Assembly (NCBI GenBank): GCA_028565635.1
Contig: JAOXYB010064990.1
Coordinates: 1 to 10,331, forward strand
DNA length: 10,331 nucleotides
Direction of reading: 5' to 3'
Source: Phoronis ovalis
Taxonomy: Eukaryota > Phoronida > Phoronidae
The translations under genes were made by a program, and so were the position numbers. Of the stretch, positions 1 to 8,103 are shown one piece after another. A model generated the notes under the pieces. The model had not been told where the DNA came from. It made no database searches and worked only from the letters and a program-made list of their open reading frames with translations. Position 1 is the stretch's first letter. Every line of letters starts with the position of its first letter.

Positions 1-380
1 TGTTGTTTGGAAGTTTCACTTCGTTAGGGTAATCGTTAAAATTTCACTTCGTTAGGGGTGCAAATACGGTCAAGAAAGCTTAATATGTTTACCAGAATGT
101 GTATTCCCCGTCATATGAAAGTTACTTCTTGAATTGATATGCTATTTTGAGAATGACCTTTTAAAACACGGCACGATTGGTCAGGTCAGGATTCAGGTAT
201 CACGTGATCTACTTCCTTAGTTGTGTATTTTTTCAAAAAAGCACTTCCTTAGGGGTGTATTTTAAAAAAAAATCACTTCCTTAGGGGTATATTTTTGCAG
301 AATTTCACTTCGTTAGGGGCTTTTTTGAAAAGTCATGTTGGAACATGGGTACCCACTTTCAGGTTGACCACCCCCCCCGG
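1..380. mobile_element. G/C-ended non-autonomous element, TTAGGGG family, left end outside window
   Basis: Repeat units CACTT[C]NTTAGGGG occur at 17 and 45, and then, after a non-repeated core (about 70-208), at 210, 242, 274 and 306, exactly 32 bp apart. The right terminus has CATGGGTACCC, ACTTTC and a C8GG run (371-380). The same order of CATGGGTACCC, ACTTTC and a C-rich end occurs at the right end of the element at 8104-8609, so the two belong to one family. The left terminus is cut off by the window edge. No coding sequence was found. Confidence 0.7.
210..337 (+). repeat. Tandem array, 32-bp period, subterminal
   Basis: Four units with ACTTCCTTAGGGG-like heads start at 210, 242, 274 and 306, followed by T/A-rich tails. 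The first unit is degenerate (TTAGTTGTG). The constant 32-bp step despite variable tails points to selection on spacing or to recent amplification. Confidence 0.8.
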
Positions 381-571
381 AGGTTCCCCTCAGGACTTTT
401 TAGTTATTAAAAATAAATAAATGTATTAAACGATGTAAAAAAAACTGAACCATTGGTAATTATTTTTTGCTTCAGAAAATACACTCTTTATAAATTGCAC
501 CAGATTAAACCCTTTCGTAGACAAAACCTTGAATATAACCTTATATTTATAATAAATTGTTAGTTTAATAA

Positions 572-611
572 ATAAGCATATATTTGGTCAGATAAGCATA
601 CTCTTGGTAAA
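572..611 (+). repeat. Two-copy 20-bp tandem repeat
   Basis: ATAAGCATA followed by a TTGGT-containing half is present twice in a row (572-591 and 592-611) with a few mismatches. Around it, 381-668 is AT-rich DNA with no gene recognised. Confidence 0.45.
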
Positions 612-668
612 TAGGTAAATAGCCGATTAGGATGAGACACATATAATGGTACGACTCATATATATTAT

Positions 669-794
669 ATGGCTCAAACTCAACAAGAAGTGCTATTGAC
701 TCTCAAGCCCAACTTAACTGGACCAATTCTCATGTGCATTGATACCTTGGCAACAACTGGACTACCAGGATTGTCATTAGATGAAGCTTGTTGA
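669..794 (+). other. Exon-like short open stretch with downstream AATAAA, unknown
   Basis: An ATG at 669 opens a 41-codon frame to TGA at 792-794. The product begins MAQTQQEVLLTLKPNLTG and continues with a balanced amino-acid mix unlike the Phe/Ile/Tyr-rich chance frames elsewhere here. The frame stays open upstream to 636. An AATAAA at 878-883 lies 84 bases after the stop. This could be a small terminal exon, a retrocopy fragment or chance. I recognise no domain, and no clear splice acceptor precedes it. Confidence 0.25.
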
Positions 795-1240
795 AGGATC
801 ACGGCAGTTGTTTTTATGCAGTGTTTAATGTCTACTTGACATATTAGATACTTGCACAAGTACTATCTTTATCCATCAATAAAACTTCATGATTGGTCAC
901 ATACAAAGTCATGTTATAGTCTTGACTTGTAAATCCCTAATCTTGTCCTAGCTGTTATCATAGGTTTTGTTAACTAGTATCATGAGGAAAAAATAAGGAA
1001 AACATCAAAATTTAGTATAATTATTAATACTTAATTTTGCTTTTACTGAAATCAATGTATTACTTTATTTTTTCGAGTTGTGTGTTCAGTATGAACTTGA
1101 GCTGAATGACACATGCACTGAATGACGCACGGGTGAAGCTTGACATACTAGGCATGCAGTTACCTGTTATTTAGAAACATAATGTCTCAGGTTTCAAGAA
1201 AATAAACTTGACTATTCATTATTCTTTTCTGTTTTTATAG
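795..1240. other. AT-rich non-coding stretch
   Basis: No gene was recognised. It holds a 16-bp near-tandem repeat around 1103-1134 (GAATGACACATGCACT then GAATGACGCACGGGTG). At its end is a pyrimidine-rich acceptor-like tract (CTTTTCTGTTTTTATAG, 1224-1240). Confidence 0.6.
878..883 (+). promoter_or_regulatory. Possible poly(A) signal AATAAA
   Basis: The hexamer matches the consensus and sits at a plausible 3'-UTR distance behind the open stretch at 669-794. Such hexamers arise often by chance in AT-rich DNA. Confidence 0.2.
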
Positions 1241-1331
1241 CCAGATGTGGCCTCGTAATCCCAGGCTAGTAATCCCTGTAGTCCACTCGTTAACTGATTT
1301 ATTTATAGTGGAGGGAATACGTAATATATAA
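1241..1331 (+). other. Weak candidate exon after a strong acceptor-like tract
   Basis: After TTTTTATAG the third frame (CAG ATG TGG CCT...) is open for 29 codons to TAA at 1329-1331. It encodes a short unrecognised peptide starting MWPRNPRLVIPVVHSL. There is no poly(A) hexamer close by and no family match. It may be a cryptic acceptor only. Confidence 0.15.
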
Positions 1332-2700
1332 CAAATCTTGATCCTTCATCAGCGATGGATCATTAGATTATTTGTGTTTTCACGCTGTTATAGTTTTTCT
1401 TAAGTCAGAGAATAATGATACTATATATAGCTATGTGTTCGATTCCAACGGTGCAAGATTTTTATTGTGCAACCTTGTATCTCGAGTATCTCAGGTTTTT
1501 GGACCTCAACATTATGTCAGTGTCACATGATTTTACGAAATAACGTTCATACAGTAGAAAAAAATAAGCAATATTGTATTATATTTCATTATATCGTGTT
1601 ACTTAAATAACAAATGTTATTCATAATTATTATTGTGATTTATGGTTATATGGCTGATTTATTCATCCATAATTCTTGGAAAATCAATCAATATCCTGTT
1701 GTTTTTTCAATATCCTCCATTTTCCCTTTTGTTTTTTTATTGGTTTTTTTTTTTTGCTGAAAGGTCTAATTGTTTGGGCTTGTACACTAAGTAAAGTCTA
1801 TAATACATGTTTGCGTCATAAAATATGTTCGATTACAGCTACGGATTCCCTGTATTGATCCTTACACGGGTCAGAGTAAGCAATTCACCGTCACCTTTTG
1901 TCTGCACCAGATTTCGCCCTTTTTAATATGACACTAAAAAACTGGGTCATATGTATACAGAAACATGATTGAAGCAGAACTGTTGATTATAACAAAATAA
2001 AAGGGACAGTAGAAGTAATATCAAAAATATCTTTTATGTGAGTTTATGAACACTTTTAATAATATCTTCATCACTATCAGATGTAATGTTGGCATACAGA
2101 GAAAGAGGAAATTATATAAACTCCGACAATTTGGCATTTGATATCTTAATGACTTAAGAAAATTAAATATAATAATTCAAAAAAGAAAAATGTATTAGTT
2201 TAGACTAAATTCAAATGTTGGAAGTGTAAAACTGTGCATTTGAAAGAATGTAAAAAAGTGTACACTTAATAGTTTTTCACTCAATTAACTGGTAAGATAT
2301 TTTGGAATGAGTTTTTAGTCACCTTTTGAAGAAATATATTGTAAAAAATATTTCTCATACACTGTGATTTCAATTGAATATTGTCTACAAATTTTACACC
2401 AATTCCAGCAATTTTTATGTATAACTGATGTTAATCTTTAATATAATCATCTCTCGTGGCAATAAACCACCAGTCAAATCAATGATTTTAATGATAATCT
2501 TATCATTTGTTTAATGTTTATTTATACGGTATATAGTATAGTATAGACTCCATAGATTACAAACCCTGTGTGTTAAACAGCTCGGAGTACTTCAGAAAAA
2601 ATCACATAAATTATATATAATAATGAATGCATGTTTCTGGGACTAATCATTATGTAACACAGCAATCAGGTAATTACTACCAGGCGCTGTCAGATTTCCA
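1332..2700. other. AT-rich non-coding stretch
   Basis: Nothing coding is convincing. Long T runs at about 1734-1755 create a Phe-rich chance frame. No structured repeat stands out. On the minus strand 2034-2096 a short acidic peptide frame (ITSDSDEDII) was seen and not accepted. Confidence 0.6.
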
Positions 2701-2739
2701 TTGTACAAGTGTTAGTAATATAGTTTTATAATTAAAAGT

Positions 2740-2787
2740 GTCTGAATTTAAGTCAGACATCTCACACATTGCTGTTCAGTGTGTGAG
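2740..2787. repeat. Two adjacent hairpins
   Basis: The first is GTCTGA (2740-2745) pairing with TCAGAC (2753-2758) over a 7-base loop. The second, two bases later, is CTCACACATTG (2761-2771) pairing with CAGTGTGTGAG (2777-2787), 11 pairs including one T-G, over a 5-base loop. They may be a decayed foldback element or a structured transcript segment. Confidence 0.5.
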
Positions 2788-2962
2788 GAGTACAGGTAAC
2801 ATGTATATTCATATAGTCATAGTGTTTGGATGAGAGCTTTAAAAGGTATGTTTTTATAATTTATTGTCTTGCTACACGTCATGTTTTTTTTAAATGTCAC
2901 TAGGATTTTGTTTTATATTCATAAGTATTTAAGGATTATTTGATCAGCAAACATAAATATGG

Positions 2963-2978
2963 AATCCATATATGGATT
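2963..2978. repeat. 16-bp perfect palindrome
   Basis: AATCCATATATGGATT equals its own reverse complement. The surroundings (2788-3680) are AT-rich with no gene recognised. Confidence 0.6.
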
Positions 2979-3682
2979 GGTTTTTTTCCCCGGTTAATTC
3001 TGTATTTTTTAACATTAAATCAGAGTTAAATGTAAAAAAATACATTTTTAATTTGAACAATTGGTGAAGGCAAATCCAAAGGAAACTGAAAGCTGGAACA
3101 TAAATTTGATGAATGCCCAATTAAGGAGTTAAAATTGCAATTTGTATTTATTTTATAGCAAAGCAGAAATTCGAAAATCTCAGATACTGTTGTGTTGATA
3201 TATACCTAATGACTATTCAAATATGCACATTCATTTGTCAACCAAATAGGTTAAGAGTTTGTAAATTTCTATTATCTGCATTTTCAAAAATTTAGTAACC
3301 CTAGTAACAATCACATGTTTCTTTTATTTGTTTTTAAACTATGTATATTATGTGTATGGGGACGTGGCACTCTACTGCGACACTTTTATGCATAAAAATT
3401 CTTGCATGAATTTCCCATTTCAATAGTCACTGAAAAATCCCGAATCATAAGACAAATTTAAACTAGAAGAAACCTAAAAATATTCATTGCATTTAATTGT
3501 AATTCCCGGCATTCAAAACCTAAAAACCAAAGTCTCTTTTTCCGTGAAAAACTCTAAAACCAGGTAGATATTTTGACACTTGAACTGAAGACCCCATCTG
3601 AAAATACCCACGGGACTTATCTTTTCATTTCTCTATGAAATGTTATCTTACAGCATGAAGTGCAGTAAGCTGTGTTATGTGT

Positions 3683-3732
3683 TTAATGTTCATTAATCCT
3701 GATATACATGAATATATACACATGAACATTAA
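3683..3732. repeat. Inverted repeat, 11-bp arms
   Basis: TTAATGTTCAT (3683-3693) and ATGAACATTAA (3722-3732) are exact reverse complements with a 28-base AT-rich spacer. Weaker pairing continues outside, GTGTTATG on the left against CATCACAC on the right, so the whole may be a small worn MITE of about 80 bp. Confidence 0.5.
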
Positions 3733-3863
3733 TTGACACTCATCACACACACTGACTCTTTATAATGCTGATTGGTGTTTTATGGTTCATGTAGGTGTAT
3801 GATCACCAGCTGGTATGAACATCCTATTCAGGCACACATGTCTTAATATGTTTTAATATATAC

Positions 3864-3897
3864 GTATTGAATTACTATATGTATTGAATTACTATAT
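3864..3897 (+). repeat. Exact two-copy 17-bp tandem repeat
   Basis: GTATTGAATTACTATAT is present at 3864-3880 and again at 3881-3897 with no mismatch. Confidence 0.85.
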
Positions 3898-4067
3898 TTA
3901 TCGTATGATTTAATGTTTACAGCAATTGGATTACTCCTACCTGCATCATACACAGAACTTCACAGTGTACATACTTGATTCGATATAATAATGAGAGTCA
4001 TCTACCAGCATACTCAAGTCATTATTAGCTTATGTCTTGAAACATTATTTTCCCTTAACAATGTTAT

Positions 4068-4713
4068 GGGGGGGGGGGTACTCAAGGTTTTTTAATACAG
4101 GGATGTGCCGCGGAACCCAATCCAAATTTTTTATATATAAAGGTAGCAATCCAAAATTTTAAAATATTTGAGTAGCAATCCATTTTTACGCAAACTGACT
4201 CACTGATACAAACGAAATTCCAAAAATCGTTTTACGGATAAAAATGTGAACACTGTCTTTAAGGATGTAATTTTAGGATGATGTGCATGTGATGAAATTA
4301 TTTCAAAGATGAGATTATTTCTGGTTGTAGTACGTACCATACTGTAATAGTTGACAAGCAGGTCTATAAGGTGTGGATGTGTGATCCACATGCAGTAATT
4401 TCTTTGTGTGACTGACCAACATACTGGTATGTAGAAGGTTAAGTAAGACAGCACAGCAGGTTATACCCACTAGTGCAGGGGTTTTCATTCTAATGTAAAT
4501 ATAATTGTAATAACCTACTACAATACCCTGTCACACAAACCTAAAATTAATCCAAATTATTTGCCATAAGCAAGGGTAGCAATTCAAATTTTTGAATTTC
4601 CTTACGGTAGGAATCCAAAAAAAATACGGTAAAAAGTATACAATCCAAATCCAAAATTTTCAACTGGGCTGCACACCCCCACCAAAAATACCTTGAGTCC
4701 CCCCCCCGGGCAC
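4068..4713. mobile_element. G/C-ended non-autonomous element, AATCC family
   Basis: The left end is a run of 11 G, then TACTCAAGGTTTTT; the right end, read in reverse complement, is CCCGGGGGGGGGACTCAAGG then TATTTTTGG, so the termini are imperfect inverted repeats of about 40 bp. TGTTAT flanks both sides (4062-4067 and 4714-4719), widening to CA[A/C]TGTTAT, a possible target duplication. Inside, AATCCAAA-type units lie at 4119, 4148 and 4177 on the left and at 4549, 4581, 4612, 4642 and 4648 on the right, spaced 29-32 bp apart from the last close pair, in the same orientation. They surround a non-repeated core (about 4195-4540). No transposase is encoded. Confidence 0.75.
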
Positions 4714-4761
4714 TGTTATTAAAAAAGAGTGAGGTCAGAATCTCTGTACACAGCAACAAGA

Positions 4762-4807
4762 ATGGCGTATGACCATGATTATACTGTTGATCAAGAATAT
4801 TTTGCAG
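4762..4807 (+). other. Candidate short coding exon with donor
   Basis: ATG at 4762 in a good initiation context (A at -3, G at +4) opens MAYDHDYTVDQEYFA and meets a CAG|GTAATT donor-like site at 4808. The frame is open upstream to the TAA at 4720-4722. It cannot simply join the next candidate at 4841, since the gap is only 33 bp and the joined frame would stop quickly. Unknown product; may be chance. Confidence 0.2.
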
Positions 4808-4820
4808 GTAATTCTATCTA

Positions 4821-4877
4821 TTTGAATCTTTGTTTCCCAGGTTCTAGGTGGATGTAACCATGGATACTAGTGCTCAC
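4821..4877 (+). repeat. 57-bp inverted repeat, left copy
   Basis: This matches the reverse complement of 6516-6572 at 55 of 57 positions. Similarity stops sharply after the final CTCAC and fades out before TTTGAATC. It includes the acceptor-like tract and most of the 47-nt candidate exon. Confidence 0.9.
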
Positions 4878-4887
4878 AACAGCCCAG
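4841..4887 (+). other. Candidate 47-nt exon with strong splice-like borders
   Basis: It is preceded by CTTTGTTTCCCAG, a textbook acceptor, and followed by CAG|GTAAAT, a donor. It contains AACCATGG, a near-ideal start context at 4860, giving MDTSAHNSP before the donor. The acceptor tract and most of this segment recur inverted at 6516-6572, so it may equally be part of a repeat. Its length is not a multiple of three. Confidence 0.25.
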
Positions 4888-5392
4888 GTAAATTGTGTTT
4901 TGAGCTGTGTTTTTTCTGGATGTTTGACTTATTTCTGTTGTTGCTTTTTCTGATATATTTTTTTCAATGTCGTACAGTATTTGGTGGCTTTACTACCATT
5001 TGCAATGAAATGCGTCTCCGTGACTATATATTGTATTGTGTCACGGTATATTGTATTGTGGTCTTGGTCCAGATGGACTTAGTTTGGTAATCCCTTTGCA
5101 GCATGCATAATTCTTTATAAAATTTTATGTATGACGTCACAAACAAAATAGCACAATACTAGAAAGTCGCACCTTGTTGCAAATGCACTAACATTTAATA
5201 GCTATACATCCCCAGTATCATAACAACAGGAGGGCTGCTTTCAAGACAGCTTGCAGTTTTCAGGTGAACTTGTCCGGAACTTATAAAAATATGGTAATTT
5301 GCCGACATTTCTTATACTTATCTTGGACATCTTGGTTAAAAAGTGTGCTCATCCTTGTCAGAAATAAGTGAATTTCTGTAGATTGTGGGAAT
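4888..5392. other. AT-rich non-coding stretch
   Basis: A T-rich frame here yields a Phe/Leu-rich peptide that I do not accept as a gene. It contains a 20-bp tandem duplication (TATATTGTATTGTG at about 5025 and 5045) and a TGACGTCA CRE-like palindrome at 5132-5139. Confidence 0.55.
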
Positions 5393-5410
5393 TTACAAAC
5401 TTGTTTGTAA
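5393..5410. repeat. Short hairpin
   Basis: TTACAAAC (5393-5400) pairs with GTTTGTAA (5403-5410) around a 2-base centre. Confidence 0.6.
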
Positions 5411-5603
5411 GAAATATATTACTGTGACAGAAAAAAGGCTTGCAGGTGTTGTCGGTAACAGCCATTTATGGGTATTGCATTTAGCTTTTAGTAATATTTG
5501 TGTGTTAATTGTGGTTTGGTTTGATGCTGTTATTTAATTATTTAGCAAGTGACTTTAAATTCACTAATAATCAGGGAAGCCAACAGAATATTATTTCTCA
5601 TAA

Positions 5604-5645
5604 GAACCGTGCATTCTTTTTGCGGTGCATGGTTCCAAATGTGTT
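5604..5645. repeat. Hairpin with 10-bp arms
   Basis: GAACCGTGCA (5604-5613) pairs with TGCATGGTTC (5636-5645), with a single G-T pair, around a 22-base loop. 5646-6515 is otherwise AT-rich, with a 12-bp palindrome TATAGTACTATA at 6018-6029 and no accepted gene. Confidence 0.55.
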
Positions 5646-6515
5646 GCTTTTGGTGATAAAGGTATATGAAGCTATATTTATATACAGTCTATATTGATGA
5701 AGAACATTTTATGAAACGGAATAAATCGACCAGTTCTGTAGGAATTTTTACTGAATATATTACATATTTGTCACATGATTATAAGAATTCTCAGTTTACC
5801 TTTTAATGTTTTTGACAGGATTGCATTTTCATCAGTAATATTAACTCAAAAGTAGAATCAATAAACTTTACCAATATAACAATAAAAATGACTATGATTA
5901 GTCTGGAGTGGCTAGATGCTATGTTTGCTATCTATTAGCAAAATAAACCTTTTTCCATTAAATTAAAACTGTTCCATGATTAATTTTACAGATAAACATT
6001 AAACTATCTAGTCTAGTTATAGTACTATAGACAGTGATCGACATAAGACCTATATTGTGTTGCTACATTTTGATAAGCAGCAGATGCTTTTCTTTGGGCC
6101 GCCATTACTAACCGCTGTGTACCTCTGCATGCAGTTGGTGGTGCATAATATCATCTAATATATACAGGATGTACTCAGTATATTATGTTTGGTTTTTGAT
6201 ACTGAAAATATTAATATTTTTTAATGTAACTCTGTATAAAGTGCTAGATGACATCGAATTTATTATGGCTTCAGATCCTGTTAAATCAAAATTAATTATA
6301 GTTCTTATGATTAGAGAACTCTACATGTACTTCATCAGTGATTGTGATGTATTACTGAGGGAATTGTTATTAAAATGTCAGAGGTATATATCTCATTGAT
6401 TTTCGACATCACAACTAAAAATCCCTGTGGAGTAATTTAGCAAAAGCTAGTGTGATTCTGAGAACCAATTAATATGCAATAGGCAATGTATACATTTACG
6501 AATCAAATGTGCTTC

Positions 6516-6572
6516 GTGAGCACTAGTATCCACGGTTACATCCACCTAGAACCTGGGAAACAAAGATACAAA
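6516..6572 (-). repeat. 57-bp inverted repeat, right copy
   Basis: This is the reverse-complement partner of 4821-4877 with two differences. One changes the ATGG start context of the left copy to GTGG. It ends 19 bp before the foldback MITE at 6592. Confidence 0.9.
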
Positions 6573-6591
6573 CAATATATATTATGGAGTA

Positions 6592-6869
6592 GACTTGCTC
6601 AAGTCCCTATGAACTTAAAAAAAAAAAAAAAATGTTTCTCTTTTTTATGTGTTTTACATCAGTGTTTTTAACTATCTCGAACAATTTTTTTTTTTCTATC
6701 ATATATATGTTGAGTGTTAGCCGTCAACACCCAACATATATATATATATATGATAGTAAAAAAAATAAATTTTGAGATAATTAAAAACACTGATGTAAAA
6801 GACATAAAAAAGAGAATTAAACATAATTTTTTTTTTTTTTTTTTATGTTCACAAGGACTTGAGCAAGTC
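6592..6869. mobile_element. Foldback MITE flanked by TA, Tc1/mariner-like
   Basis: The element begins GACTTGCTCAAGTCC and ends GGACTTGAGCAAGTC, exact inverse repeats, with TA on each side (6590-6591 and 6870-6871) as expected for Tc1/mariner-type insertion. Nearly the whole body is palindromic: arms about 6592-6718 and 6726-6869 pair through the A/T runs, the TTTTACATCAGTGTTTTTAA block, CTATCATATATATGTTG and GTGTT/AACAC, leaving a loop of about 7 bases. The right arm carries a longer (AT)n run. The arm tip GACTTGAGCAAGTC is itself nearly palindromic. No coding capacity; it would need a transposase in trans. Confidence 0.88.
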
Positions 6870-6876
6870 TAACAAT

Positions 6877-7254
6877 TCTACTGCATTCTTCTACTGCAGA
6901 TTTGCTGCCTGTAGCAGTAGATTTCTAGCATGATGCTTTTCAACAGGTATCCCCTCTACTGGAAGTCTACTGCCTTTAAGACAGTAAATTTGTAATTGAA
7001 GAATGCAGTAGAATTACAGTAGAAAAATGCTGTAGAATAGCAGTTACTTTGTAGAAAAAAATGCAGTTGAATCACACTAGACAAATGCAGTGGTATAACT
7101 GTACAGTAGATTTCAGCCTCATGAATAATGAAATTCAATAATGCAGATTTTTCATAGATATAGATAGTATAGTGTTGCAAATTTGCAGCAAACATGAAAG
7201 CAGTAGAAAGCTAGGAAGAATAACAGGACTCGCACACTACATGCCAACATTACT
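6877..7254. repeat. CAGTAG/CTACTG-rich segment A
   Basis: CTACTG dominates the first part (from 6877) and CAGTAG the rest, in loosely repeated blocks such as AATGCAGTAGAATTACAGTA. Its end (CAGTAGAAAGCTAGGAAGAAT, then ATGCCAACAT and TACTGCTT) aligns with the end of segment C at 8953-9006, so A and C are diverged copies of one repeat or parts of one element. Confidence 0.65.
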
Positions 7255-7451
7255 GCTTAAGTTCCAATTATATATGTGTCCCATATGTATATTTACCAAT
7301 TCATACCAGGTCTACGTAATTACAATATTCTTTTTAAAATTGTGAAAAATAAAACAATCAAATAACTTTAATGTAAGAAAAAATAATAAAAAACAATGTT
7401 TTTTATCTGCGTCTTGCTTTAAAAAAATATCAGTTTGGATTTAAAGAAAAA
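7255..7451. other. AT-rich spacer without gene
   Basis: Nothing recognised; A-rich with several AATAAA-like words. Confidence 0.5.
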
Positions 7452-7595
7452 GTGCGAGTAGCGAGCATTGTCTTTTGGCTACCATCTTTATGCTCTTTTT
7501 TCTAATTTGCTTGTTAATTTTTCTTGTTAAGTGCGAGCAGCGAGCATTGCCGAGTTTTCCCTTTGGGGGGTACCCCCTACGCCCTCCTATATGTT
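7452..7595 (+). repeat. GCGAGCAGCGAGC-module repeat
   Basis: GTGCGAGTAGCGAGCATTG begins at 7452 and GTGCGAGCAGCGAGCATTG at 7531, 79 bp apart. The first continues as TCTTTTGGCTACCAT, which matches CCTTTGGCGACCAT inside the element core at 8322-8360. The segment closes with a perfect GGGGGTACCCCC palindrome (7566-7577) and CTACGCCCTCC. Probably a fragment of a mobile element. Confidence 0.6.
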
Positions 7596-7596
7596 G

Positions 7597-7706
7597 CAGT
7601 AATACAGTAGACATAAACATTGTTCCAAATTAAAGCAGTAGAACGGCAACAGACATTTTAAAATTGACGTTACAGCAGCAGAGTTGCAGTAAACTAAGCA
7701 GCTTTG
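7597..7706. repeat. CAGTAG-rich segment B
   Basis: Several GCAGTAA, ACAGTAGA, GCAGTAGA and CAGCAGCAG words occur in 110 bp, like segments A and C. It lies between inserted material on both sides. Confidence 0.55.
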
Positions 7707-7825
7707 GTCAATTTGGCATAAGGTCAGAATTGATGTAACCGCAAAGGAAGTAGTCCGTCAACCTTAAATTTATGATTTTTCTTTTTTCCTCCTTGGCGAT
7801 GGCTTTTTTGTTTTGTTCTGTTTGA

Positions 7826-8010
7826 AAGGGATATCACTGTATAAGAGATTGAAACTAGTATTAGCTAAAAATTCGATAGAATTATTTGAGCTAGGGCAAA
7901 GCTATGAGTTTTGCCAATTGTATGGGGGTAGTCTACGTAGTGGCGAAAAATGTTGGTGGTCATTCCTGCACGAAAAATTAACTGGGAGTAGTATACATAA
8001 TAATCTTTAG
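7826..8010 (+). other. Exon-like open stretch, unknown
   Basis: A long pyrimidine tract (about 7800-7822) precedes GAAAG at 7825. The frame then reads ISLYKRLKLVLAKNSIELF and on through a mixed, globular-looking peptide with CWWSF to a TAG at 8008-8010, about 60 codons. Composition is less AT-biased than the surroundings. No domain is recognised and there is no poly(A) hexamer or partner exon. It could be a terminal exon, a pseudogene scrap of a mobile element or chance. Confidence 0.2.
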
Positions 8011-8103
8011 TTCTTAACAGGCAATTTTCTTCTAGTAATGTTTGGGAATTTTTTATAATGACTTGGGTTACATGAAATTACTATAGAAGCGAATGTGAAA
8101 CTC

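Noticed and set aside
210-337. TTAGGGG words as telomere repeats
   Set aside because: They are separated by about 25 bases of other sequence and lie inside an element with inverted termini; they are not contiguous TTAGGG arrays.
210-337. CRISPR-like array of 32-bp spacing
   Set aside because: The repeated word is only about 14 bases, the tails are A/T runs rather than unique spacers, and the DNA is animal.
2034-2096. Minus-strand acidic peptide frame ITSDSDEDIIKSVHKLT
   Set aside because: Only about 20 codons, with no acceptor directly at its start and no supporting context.
4200-4454. 84-codon minus-strand frame in the core of the AATCC element
   Set aside because: It resembles no transposase and has a random-looking composition.
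4841-4877. GGTTCTAGGTGG as a Pol III B box of a SINE
   Set aside because: It departs from the GGTTCGANTCC consensus, and no A box or A-rich tail is present.
4848-5090. 80-codon frame with a hydrophobic stretch
   Set aside because: The Phe/Leu run comes from T-rich DNA and the frame crosses a good donor at 4888; no family resemblance.
5132-5139. TGACGTCA as a functional CRE promoter site
   Set aside because: The palindrome is real, but there is no supported transcription start nearby.
6169-6399. 76-codon plus-strand frame
   Set aside because: Ile/Leu/Tyr-rich as expected for AT-rich DNA. The part after 6275 with an AG|GTATAT donor looks slightly exon-like, but the acceptor is weak and no match is known.
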